A stretch of DNA of 64,000 nt from Apostichopus japonicus (lineage: Eukaryota > Echinodermata > Holothuroidea > Aspidochirotida > Stichopodidae): the NCBI RefSeq assembly GCF_037975245.1, contig NC_092562.1, positions 25,293,054 through 25,357,053 of the forward strand, read 5' to 3'. Positions 46,343-58,100 of the stretch are shown here, piece by piece. The first letter of the stretch is position 1; each line of letters starts with the position of its first letter. A program made the position numbers and the translations under genes. The notes beneath the pieces are model-generated. The model was not told the origin of the DNA. It ran no database searches and saw only the letters and a list, made by a program, of their open reading frames with translations.

Positions 46343-47450
46343 TGTAGCACAGACTCCCTGTCAGACCAAGGTTAGTCTGATCCATATGACAGTCTGAAAT
46401 TGAACCCACTAAGTACAGACTTTAATACTGAACCCCATTCAGAATGCACTCTGAAACACACCCACGTTAATTTACACCATACAATGGAGGCTGAAACAGA
46501 ACCCACTCAGAACAGACTCTGAAACACACCCATGTAAGGTATCACCATATAACAGACTCTCAAACAGAACCCACTAAGTACAGACTTAAATACTGACCCT
46601 CATTCAGAATGCACTCTGAAACACACCCACTTTAATTTACACCATACAATGGAGGCTGAAACAGAACCCACTCAGAACAGACTCTGAAACACACCCACGT
46701 AAGGTATCACCATGTAACAGAGTCTGAAACAGAACCCACTAAGTACAGACTTTAATACTGACCCTCATTCAGAATGCACTCTGAAACACACCCACTTTAA
46801 TTTACAGCATACAATGGAGGCTGAAACAGAACCCACTCAGAACAGACTCTGAAACACACCCACTCAAGTATCACCATATAACAGAGTCTGAAACAGCACC
46901 CACTAAGTACAGACTTTAATACTGAACCCCATTCAGAATGCACTCTGAAACACACCCATGTTTATTGACACCATACAATGGAGGCTGAAACAGAACCCAC
47001 TCAAGTATCACCATATAACAGAGTCTGAAACAGAACCCACTCAGTACAGACTCTGAAACACACCCACGTTAAGTATCACCATATCCTGTAACAGAGTCTG
47101 AAACAGGACCCACTCAGTACAGACTCTGGAACACAACTGACTCAGAAGTTCAGAACAGACTCTGAAACACACCCACATAAAGTATCAACAAATAACAGAG
47201 TCTGAAACACACCCATGTAAAGTATCACCATATAACAGAGTCTGAAACAGAACCCACTCAGTGCAGACTCTGAAACACACCCACGTAAAGTATCATCATA
47301 TAACAGAGTCTGAAATAGAACCCACTCAGTACAGACTCTGGAGCACAACCGACTCCGAACAGACGCTGAAATACACCCACATAAAACTACACCCTACAAT
47401 GGAGGCTGAAACAGAACCCATTCAGAGCACGCTCTCGAACGGAAACAGAA
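46343..47450. repeat. long minisatellite with 165-bp higher-order period
   Basis: Variants of CTGAAACAGAACCCACT and CTGAAACACACCCAC recur more than twenty times. In the left half three related sub-units form a 165-bp block: AAGTACAGACTT recurs at 46411, 46576, 46741 and 46905. In the right half (about 46990-47380) the period shortens to roughly 65-70 bp. Every unit contains CAGACTCTGAAAC or its variants. The reading frames seen in it are products of the periodicity and are not genes. Confidence 0.9.
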
Positions 47451-48300
47451 AAAAAGTCGGAGCAGAATTCTACTCACACATTTTATCAAATAGATGACAA
47501 AACCGACCATAGTCAAACTTGACCCATTGCACTCGATGACCACAATGCGGACATTTTGAAGCTTTGTGGTGCTTATATTACCAAGTAAGGAAGTCATGAA
47601 CTCATTTGCTTGATTCCATGCCCTCTCATCAGTTTTTATATTGGTCGTTCTTCGGACAGTATTCTACCTTAGATTCGCATTTTCATCAATGATAGATGAG
47701 AAACCATCTTTGATAATCAGTCAATCTAGACCTATGGCGGTGCTGTTTTTTCTTCCCCTGGAGGTTCCATCTGAAAATATTATGTGATCGATAATTTTCC
47801 TTCCTTTTCGCGATGGAGATAGTTGAGGCGTGACGATACTTTGCTGAACTCTTCCACGAAACCAAAGGTTACTTCACAAACGTTCAATCTGCTTTGCAAG
47901 ATGCAGTCAATTTGATTAACATATCGATGAAGACATTTGCGAGATTTTCCGGCCACGGCAAAGAATCGGGAAAGGAAGTTGTACGTTGAATCCTTCGATG
48001 TCTCAACACCACTTTTGTAAAACTCACGAATATTTCCCGGCTCCTCAATATCAGCCTCACGAATCACTTGGCAGTTCTTAAACAAACACCTTCCACTTCA
48101 TCTCTGTTGACGAATATCACGTAAGTATGATGGCAACGTAATGGACAGGATCCAACAATCTGGTTAAGGATTTGTCTGAAAATGAAGTACATTTTATTAA
48201 CGTAAGAACAGGATAATGATAAGTAAAATCCTTGTTCGACTCTCTTTGTTTCCTGAATTGTTGTCACAGAGAAGTGTCAATGTTGTCCTCAGCTGATTCA
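47451..48300 (-). other. coding-like minus-strand segment, unrecognised
   Basis: Three minus-strand open stretches of mixed composition lie in a row. At 48267-48064 one ends with a VIFVNRDEVEG segment. At 48085-47780 another, one frame over, includes GNIREFYKSGVETSKDSTYN and HRYVNQIDCILQSRLNV. At 47597-about 47480 a third includes NVRIVVIECNGSSL. The frame change at about 48075 would need an indel or an unseen intron. There are no repeats or biased composition, unlike the neighbours. It may be a degraded gene, exons of an unknown gene or a transposon relic. I recognise no family. Confidence 0.3.
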
Positions 48301-48704
48301 AGATGAGAAAGGCAGCAGCAGCAAGAAAAATTATCAAAAACAGGTTAAAGAGAAAAGTCCAGCGTTAATTACTTTTTTAATGAATGAAAATGGAACATGA
48401 ACTTCCCATTCGACTTCCGAATTGCGGTTTTCCCAGAGAGCAAAAGTTGACATTGATACACTTTGTACTCAAGGTAGGAAGTCATACATTTATATTGCCA
48501 ATTGGGTTTCTTCCAAATTTTGCAAAAAATTTCTTCTTTCAATTTGAATGCATCATGCCATGAATACACAACATTCATTAGTTTTCTGTCTTTTTTTTTT
48601 TGCAACATTCTAAAATAAAGTTGATATTTGATACATGATTCTACCACCATGACAGTGCAACATTATATTTTCTAACCTAAAAATCTGAAATATTTTCGAC
48701 ACAT

Positions 48705-49171
48705 ACAAAACTCCTAGTCGCTCGAATTTATGTATAAATATGTTAATGGACTTTTGCCTTCTAACTTTGATGATTACTATCTTTTTAATTGTGACATTCA
48801 AAACTACAATACACCCTTTTGTCAAAACTTCCGTACAAATGTTATCACTTCCGGGAGGACTAATCAACTTCTTTATCAATTCTGGAATAGTTTGGACAAC
48901 AAAATAAAAACATCCACTAGTATTCATTGCTTCAAACAAAAAACATGAGATCCATTTGACTCAACGATTATTATCATTAAGCAGTGATTTTTTCTTTCTT
49001 GCTTTTGTCTTTTCTTCTTCCTCTTACTTATCCTTTGTATTCTTTTGTTTATTGTTTTTGTAACGGGGGACTGCTCGTTAAAATCTCTGCTTCTTCAGAC
49101 CTTCTCCACCTCCTTGTATATTAACTATTCACCATTGTATTTATATAATTTGGAAATAAATCAAACTCAAA
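48705..49171 (+). mobile_element. LINE 3' end (ORF2 C-terminus, 3' UTR and tail)
   Basis: The plus strand encodes the closing part of a CR1-like ORF2: YKYVNGLLPSNFDDYYLF, then an FRTN..RTNQ segment, FWNSL and IKTSTSIHCFKQK, ending at a TGA near 48949. A CT-rich 3' UTR with GGGGGACTGCTCGTTAAAAT follows. It finishes in an AAATAAATCAAACTCAAAC tail. Everything upstream is missing. The tail runs into the last exon of the minus-strand DCAF15 gene. Confidence 0.75.
49048..49053 (-). terminator. candidate DCAF15 poly(A) signal
   Basis: TTTATT on the plus strand is AATAAA on the minus strand, about 90 bases after the DCAF15 stop codon. It lies inside the antisense LINE 3' UTR, so the signal would be transposon-derived. 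Confidence 0.45.
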
Positions 49172-52100
49172 CATCTGAATGCCGTGTTACTTTTAAGAAC
49201 CATCTGAAGGAACTTACTTTTAAAGACTGCTTCGTTGGTGAGTATGTGGACGCTGTTTGAGTGGTTTTGAGGCAGCGCAGCTTTCCTCTGCAGCTGAAGT
49301 GTCCTCAGAAATCCAGGATTCCACATTTTGATCAGTTGTGATTGGTCGAAGGGTACCAGATCTTCAATGTGTAATGTCTCATACGTCCCTGATACAACAT
49401 TGACAGACATAAAGAGAGATAAAGAGTTTAAGAGAGCTACTTTTAGACTCAACAATCATAACAATCTGATGATGATGATGACGTTATCATGGTTTATTCC
49501 AGAGATATCTCAAGTTACTTTTCTACGAGAGCCATTGAAGCAAAGGGATGAACACCATCAAAATCTCACTAAACCTGTATTGCGCAATGGGCAAGGTGGG
49601 CCAGTAGGGTGCTTAAGTAAGAGTGCTTAAGGGTGTAGGGTGCTTAAGTTACAGTGTTTTAGCCAAAAGGGTGCTTAAGTTAGGGTGCTATTGTGTGTGG
49701 GGTGCTTGAAATATAGGGCTTAAGCCAATAGGGTGCCTAGGACAGTAGGGTGCCTAAGCCCGTAGGATGCTAAAGTTATGGTGCCTAGGACAGTAGGGTG
49801 CCTAAGCCCATAGGATGCTAAAGTTATGGTGCCTAGGACAGTAGGGTGCCTAAGCCTGTAGGATGCTAAAGTTATGGTGCCTAGGACAGTACGGTGCCTA
49901 AGCCAGTAGGGTGCTAAAGATAGGGTGTAGGGTGCTTAAGTTGAAGATCTTAACATATTGCATACACTATGAGTGCAAACTTGGGGGCCAATTTGTTTGG
50001 CAGGCCAAAGTTAAATCCTGCAGGGGCCAGGGTTTGGCCCAGAGACCACCTACTGAGAACCCCTGTCATAGTCTTTCCAATAAGGATACTAAACAGGAAG
50101 ACTACTTCACAGATAAATATGCAAATTTGATTTGATTGATGATTCCACTGCTTTAATATTTAGTACTCAGGGTTATAGCCACGCCGGCCGGCGGCGGCCG
50201 GTGGTAACCGCCACTCACGCCTGCCGGCCGGCATTGGAAGTGAATAAACAGTCCACTGGCTGGCACAAAAAAATAGTAAAATGCTTGTGAAATACAACAA
50301 AAGTAACAAATTTGCCGTAAAACATGATCATAACGTCACCTTTTTCTGTTATTTACCAATTGTAAATCTGAAAAGTAGCAAAAATCACCCTTAAGCGGGC
50401 CCCTGGACCCCCGGCCGTGAGATGGGAGAGCTTCGCTCGCTACGCTTCGCAAATTTATTTAACCAGCACTCACAATCTCCTAGCTATAACCCTGTTAGTA
50501 CTAAATACTTTCATTGTTGCTTAATAGGTATCAAAATACATGTGCACACTGTACAGATCAGGTTAACCCTAATCAACAGCTCTGGGAGAAATCATAGACG
50601 GTTACTTCATGAAGAAGAGGGAAGACATACCATAATGATGGTAAATTCTTCCAAAAGAAACTTAGCTTTCACAAGGTACTTTATGAATCAATAATCCTTT
50701 CTTGTTTTCATCAGACAGGGATAACTGAAAACAGAAGAACTACCGGTCTCTAAAAGAGTACGCATGTTTGACCACCAGGGTGAAACGCTAAAAGCCTTTT
50801 AATAAAATAACAATCAAATACCTGTTTTCAGATTCCAAGCAAAGCTGAAACCGGTTTCGAACACTTCTGGAGTGTCGCTGTATTGAGATAAAAACAAACT
50901 TCGAGTAAACTATCTTCCAATAGCGAGTACAATTAGTTCAAGGAAAACCTACTGGCTTTTCCTCCCAAACAGTAATCATAATCGATCAACCAGTTCTACG
51001 TCGTTTTCAACCGAGCAACTAGGGCATTGTTGACTGTTCATCTCTGAACAGGTCTATATTACAAATAAATTTATTTCAATTTATCATTCATATGCAGAAT
51101 CATGAAAATTTTTGGCAGACTTGACATAGAATTTTCAGTATTCAGTTAGTCCATGTGAATGATTAACCAAGACCTGTCCAATGTCTTGGCAATCATTCAC
51201 AGTGTATAACGGCCCGGTAATGAAAGACTCAGTCAGTTTAAAGGGGTAGGGTGGGAATGGAAGGGATGGTAGTTGCAGGGGTCTAAGTTATCGTCCCTTG
51301 ATATTGGCCGTACTGCCCCTGGAGAGTTGATAGTGGTAACACATTAGCATAAATTGTATTGATGTAGGGGGCAGAGGGGGGTGGGGGGAGGAGGGTCCAA
51401 TAATTCACCTCGTTGGATTGTCATCAAACTCAAAGATATCCACAGATGTCTTGCTCTCTGGCCAGGCCCTCACTAAAGCTTTCAGCAACACATAAACAGT
51501 GCTTGAATCGGGGCAAACCTGCAGTAAGAGATGGTGACAATTGATTGACAAAATTCAACATGAAACGAAAAAGACTTGACAGTTTAGCATATTCCAAAAG
51601 TGTAGGATTACAGACGCTGTGTGGAACGAAGGGATGACACCACCGAAGGTTAGGTGATCGCTCAAAGCTCAATAGCTACTGCTTGCTGAAAAAAAATGAA
51701 AATATTGTAGCAATATTTCATACCAAGAGCTCAGGTTTGATCAGTTTAAAGTTGGATATTCTCGAGTGGGGGCCCGGTTTCGACTAGCCTCCATAGAGCA
51801 TTTCAGCAGGCATATTCACCAACCACTGATTACATCAGAACACATCAAAACATATCAAATATTTAAATTATATTAATTATATATGAGAGACACCCATAAC
51901 CATTCATAACATTAGAAGTGACACAACTATGAAGAAAGAAAAAAAAAGGGTCGCAGAAAGACTGTGACGTGATTGGAAATAGTCTCATGGGCAAAGCATC
52001 CAACTTACATCTAGAATGTTCATGTCATAATCTGTGAATGAGATGTACCGTTTGCCCCAAGTAGCTCTCTTACAGATGGCATCGCAGATGTAGTGCTCTG

Positions 52101-55100
52101 CGTCGAGAGTGATCTGACGAACCTCGATACACGGATCCTGAAAAGAAATTTGTGAAAATGTTAGGTCTACTATTTGTAAGTACATGTTATCACATCACAC
52201 TTGAGACAAACGTATCTCTGTCACCAGAAAGTGGACCTCCGTGTCATTTATTAGTTTTTTAAGTTTTCTTTTCAGTGTGTTTCTCCTTTTTGAGATATTT
52301 TGAAAAGATCTTTCTTTCTATCACAGAATCAGACCCCCCCCACTCCCTCCCCCCCCCCCCCAAAAAAGGGAAAAAATGTTGTTCTCTTTCATTTTTGAGA
52401 AGAACCTATTCTCCCTTGAGCGTTACAAAATTTGCAATCTTTGTAGAACACTTACTGGGAGGTTACAAATTCAGAAAGAGAAAAAGCGATTGATTAAAAG
52501 TCTGTGCAAGCAAAGTATTTCACAAACTAGTGGGTTGGAAAAGGATGATGTACGGAGGGGTATAGTGGAGAGGGCATTGGGTGGTGGTTGGGAGTAGGGA
52601 ATCCATTGAAAAAATACTTTGTAATTGGAATGTAAAAAACAAAATGTGGCAATTTTGAGGAACACCCACCTCGGGAGACGCTTTAGACGATTTCTTCAAA
52701 GACGCCAGGTCGTACGGCCCTGTAACATGGATTGGAACCATGTTGTGGTAATCGGGTCCATAATCTTGATGAGAGAGATAGAAACGTTTACAAATGTAAG
52801 CTTACATTACAAACTGAAATTAATATGGCAATGGAGGGTGGGTAAGAAGAGTGGGTAAGAGGCGTGGGTAAGAGGGGTGGGTAAGAGGGGTGGGTAAGAG
52901 GTGTGGGTAAGAGGTGTGGGTAAGAGGTGTGGGCAATCGAAGTTCAAGTACGTTGTAATTCATAACTTATGACAGTATTTAGCTTTGATTACTTAATCCC
53001 ATCATCAATCCCACTCCCCCTCCAAGATACCTTACCTGGTACTTTCCCATACTATACAGGAGTAAACGATACGGGGAGGGGGTTCGATATCAGGGGGGGG
53101 GGAGTGGTTGTACCATTGGTGGTCAAATTCCTAGGATCCTATCACTTACTGTCATGATCAACATTTCCATTATTCTCAATGGACCCCTTCTCCACAAATC
53201 TTCTCAAGGCGTAAAATATCCGCTGCATGTTACAGGTGCAGTCCTTGATGGTTGCGTTGCTGCTCTGAGTGTCGTCAAAGTCCGGGCAGTGGTACGGGCA
53301 GGTTCCGTCCAGTTCGCTCCCGATACTGCTCTTCCCGTCCGACGTCTGCGAGGCAGCGTCGAAGGCGAACGTCAAACCGCCCGTCCGTTCGGCCCGGTGG
53401 AGGTTTTGGAATATACCGTTCGCGATGGGGGTACACGAGGTACCCGAAATATTGCATAGATCCGAATTGCATAGAGGTGACTGCCTTCCACTTTTGGCAG
53501 CTTCGGGAAAACCTTGGTAGCTCCTCGCTGACTCATTTCCGTTTCCAAATTCACATTTGCCACCACCGCTGCGCGGCGACTGTCTCGATTCCAGAACATG
53601 CTCCCGCTCCTCCGAGAGAGGTTCCGCCTCTCCCAGCGGATGACGGAAGTCATCCTCTCCACCAGAGGAGATATAGTCTGATAAATTGCACGGGCTGGTT
53701 AAGTGATCTAAGGCCAAGTCGTCTCCGTCTTGACGATGGGAGGCACTTTCAAACACACACGGCTCGGTGCTGGAGTCTATGGAGCATTCTTGGTTTGCCT
53801 CAGGTTTGGTGCCTGTAACGTGAGTTATCTCCTGACATAATCTGCAGGTTTGACAACCTGCTTCAAACACACTCTGGATGGAACAGGACTCCACAGTTTG
53901 TTTCCCTTTGTCACCTTCGTCCAGCATATCCAGCATGTCCCTCGACTCTCTAGGGGTCGGTTTGTGGCCCCCCTCCTCGGCTCTGTGGTGACATTTCCTT
54001 AACCTCAGCTGCACCTTTTGTATACTTTTGGTCTTCTTTGCAAATTCAAATTCGGAACTTCCCAACGAATCCCCACATCTGCCGTCCGACGGACTTTCGC
54101 AACTTTGAAGCTGTTCCATTGTGGAGTGAAAATCTCCATTGGAAAGTGTCCTCCTAGGAGGTTTATTTCTCGATTCGCTTTTCCGGGGAGTGTCTTTGAA
54201 GGAGAATCTTCCGGCGGACGGAGAGAACACAGCATCGGATACCTTACAGAGGTTGACCGATAAGGCAATAAGGGTATCACCAGAGTTCAGAACCACCACT
54301 CCATCCTTGCGCATGGAATGTATCGGAGAGAAACCAGGGAAAGGGGGCGACATTTCGAACCTGGTGTGAACTGCATAACTGTGTTTGAGACAACAGGGTG
54401 GAGGAGGTTCCACAAAGGAAACAGGACCGAACTCGTCTGCCAGTTCAGGGGGTATATCACCAAACGGCATATCTACAAAGAAAATTAGGTAAAAAAAAAA
54501 ATTAAGAAAAAGAAAAAAAAGCAAGTAACGTTGGAAACTTGAAAACGAAATGTTTGCTGCGAATAAGAAGGGATAAATCCCACAAATCTCCCACAAAGAA
54601 AGATTATTCAGCTATTCTTAGCATTATCATCTAATTATTGAAAGGCAAGGACCAAATGCAAAAATTCAGTACTGCCAGTGTAGTGACCAGCTTGGTCATC
54701 AGGTCTTCCATGTGATGATAAGAAACCAAAAACCAAGAACTGGTCATCCACAAATGAATGGAATTCAAAAACAGCATCTGTAATGATTAACATCAGATGA
54801 TGCAGACAGACACCTCTCTTTATCACGGAAAAATAACATGACCAAACAACTGAATATCACTCACCCTCCCCATCCTGTCCCTCTCCCCTCCCATCCTGTC
54901 CCTCCCCTCCTGTACCCTTCTAATGCCTTCCTATCCAAAAGTTGTTAATATTTAGCCTTTAGGAATTCTAGCAGATTTACCAAGCTTTCGTAAGCTTCCC
55001 TTTTGGCCAAAGCTTTATTAATACATTTCATGTTTAACATGATTTGTGAAAGCGGTGGTTAAACCTTGCTACCGTAATTCCATTCAGATGTTGTATTTTA

Positions 55101-58100
55101 TCTCCCCAAAGAAGAGCAACTTCTGTCTATGTTCTCTGACGACCTGCATAATTAACAGAACCTGCAACCCTTGATCAAAGATTGTGATCACTCATGCAAA
55201 ACAAAGTTTCAAACCTGAACTTGGGTACCCTAACAAAATATCTTGCTTTTCCCCAAGAATTTGACTGATTTGAAAACTGACAAGCTCAGAACAGAATAGC
55301 AAACTACTTCCTTTCGATCAAGATGCATTCATCATAAACGCTATTTAAAGTTTATATGACTATCAGCTGACAGATCTATAATATTAACCCGCATCCCTGC
55401 CTGGTCTATGGTAGTCTCCCGAATGCTTGATATTGGTGCAGGTGGGGCACGGAGAATACTGAGGGACGGCCGTGATGGTCACATAGCATGCATTCATCAT
55501 GTACACTATTTAAGGTTTATATGACTATCAGCTGACAGATCTATAATATTTACCCGCATCCCTGCCTGGTCTATGGTAGTCTCCCGAATGCTTGATATTG
55601 GTGCAGGTGGGGCACGGAGAATACTGAGGGACGGCCGTGATGGTCACATAGCATGCATTCATCATGAACACTATTTAAGGTTTATATGACTATCAGCTGA
55701 CAGATCTATAATATTTACCCGCATCCCTGCCTGGTCTATGGTAGTCTCCCGAATGCTTGATATTTGTGCAGGTGGGGCATGGAGAATACTGAGGGACGGC
55801 CGTGATGGTCACATAGCATGCTAACTTCTCGTCTGGGGTAGGCTTACACGAGGCACTGTGGGTCAGCCATAAAAAACAGGAGAAAAGGAGGCAATTGTAA
55901 CTGCCATTCGATATGACTGTTAAACTGTTTAAACTGATAACTGAGACAAAGAAGAATTAATAAAAAATAAAATATTTAAAAATGCAAACGTTTTATAATT
56001 ATTACAAATCTCTGTCCATTTAGTCTTCTTCGTCTTTCAGTCCATAATCTTTCGACTGATAACAAGACAATTTTTCGTACAGTACAGTTGACAGTAAGAA
56101 TCCACTGAAGTTGGCAACATTGTGACCAAGGCTAACGAGTTTTAACCACTGAAGTTGGCAGCATTGTGACCAAGGCTAACAAGTTTTAATCACCGGTATA
56201 ATGCAATCAGCATTTCATGATTCGATCCAATGTATGTGAAATCACAGTTGAGAATAAGAAGAAGCATAAACACATGTCTTAAATTAATTAAGGCGCAGGT
56301 CTACACAGTGCAGCACTGTAGGGAAATTTTATGTAGCCTGCAAAAGAGTTTTTGAAATCTTATTATTTGTAACCTGCAGAACTGCATTTCCCATTGAATG
56401 TAATCTGAACATTTTGGTCAAAGGAATGGATTGGGCAGAAAATGTCATGTGTGGTTCTCACAACCAATTTTGTACCTCTCCTCACCCCCTCCCCCCTCCT
56501 TACTTGCCCACTTAGGCTATGCAACTGTACCTCAAAATCCTCTCTTGAAGCTTGAGCATTGAGTTGACAATTTCAATCGTCTTGGCATCACTTAAGGTAA
56601 GGTTAGATTACAAGTCATCAAAGTGAGAAACATTCAAATGATTTTAATCACCGAGTTACCAACCAAAGATTAACTAGGCAGATATTCTTGCCTTGATTCC
56701 ATTCTCAATATCTTGTTGCTCAGGCGTTTTTATTAATTTCAATCTCACATACCACACATTTATATACAAACAGCAGAACGTTCATTAGCAAAGTCACTTG
56801 ACTGACTCGTTCTTTCTTCAATTCAAACAAGGCATTTCACTACTCAATCTACTTGAATGGAAATGTGTCCAGATCTCAGGCAAAATGTTGCTATATAGCT
56901 TATTGCAAATATTCAGCAAAATGTCCTCAGAATCAAATATATTTAGCAAGTTTTAGCTACCAGCCATAAACGAGTATCTTTGTGTCATCGGTCGGCCAGC
57001 TGCAGACAGCTAGATGGAGAGCAAGGCTTATCTTCTCCTCTGCGAATAGTTGAATTTCAGACACCTGTGGAATCGGAAAAGGAGAGTGAGATAAGGTACC
57101 TTGATTTATTCAAATCAGTACAAATATTCAGGAGAATTATGCATCATGTGATAATGGATTCATTGTTATTTAATCTATGTCATGCAAATGGGGGTGATGA
57201 CAGGTCCATTAGATAAAGGCAAAGATGTTGTTTAAACTGATGACAGTTAGCATGTGAGGGAAGAGGGTTCAGTACTTCGGCCAGTCATAGTTAAGCAGGG
57301 AAAAAAAATCCACTTTCTAATTCGAAATTAGTCATCTTAGTCGAGTTTAAATCGTTCAGCGGTTTCCCGTGACCTGACAATGGTTATGTCCAACCCATTT
57401 ATTCTCTGCTGGTTTATGGATTGTGCCTTAACTTCCTTCCATGTGGATATATTACTTATTGGCGAATATACATAATACAATAATGTGCACTGTGGTATAC
57501 AGTAGGATATCTATATGTAGACCACAGGCACAGAGAGTTAACCAATAAGACAGAATCTTCAGATGAAGTTGGTCCCCTTTCTCGACACTACCTTTCCAAA
57601 ATTTTATGGAACAAAGTAAAAGGAAAACTTGAAGCCAATAAACTTGATTTGTTGTGGAACTTGCCTTCACCATAGGTTGTCTGTCTCTAAATTTCCACCA
57701 GTGAAGCTTGTAAGAGTAACAGGGCATAGCGCTATCTTCACCAAAGTCCAAGACCAGCGTGTATGATATCACAAACTGTCCATCTTTGCTAAATCCCATA
57801 AAGACATGCCTGTGTGAAGGTTATTTTTAAGAAAACATTTAAATTTCCATTGGCATACCTTCCCTACCAGGGCTGAGGGAGTTCCTTCCTTTAATTAATA
57901 TGACTTTAACTATATTTATAAATATATATCTTTCATGGTCAACAGGCAGCAGGATTTGCCCTCAGAATAAAATCATTGTGAAAGGTTAAATGGTTTTGGG
58001 AAGTACTCCATATGTTTAAGTCTCTGGTTCTCAATAAGTTGAAAGTATATACAGTATCACAAACATTGCTCAACTTTTACATCAATTGGTATATGGGAGG

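Noticed and set aside
47142-47348. Repetitive Cys/Leu-rich minus-strand frame
   Set aside because: It is produced by the minisatellite periodicity, and the peptide repeats follow the DNA unit.
49141-49455. Independent 104-residue minus-strand gene
   Set aside because: From 49388 it is the last exon of DCAF15 (GTYETL and LTNEA segments continue the family alignment); the upstream part is intron.
49588-49940. Possible CRISPR-like array
   Set aside because: The units are contiguous without unique spacers and the genome is animal. It is a minisatellite; the same applies to 31041-31132 and 52837-52934.
53252-53818. 188-codon plus-strand open frame
   Set aside because: It lies wholly antisense to DCAF15 exon 6. 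Its composition reflects the G/C content of that exon and no family is recognised.
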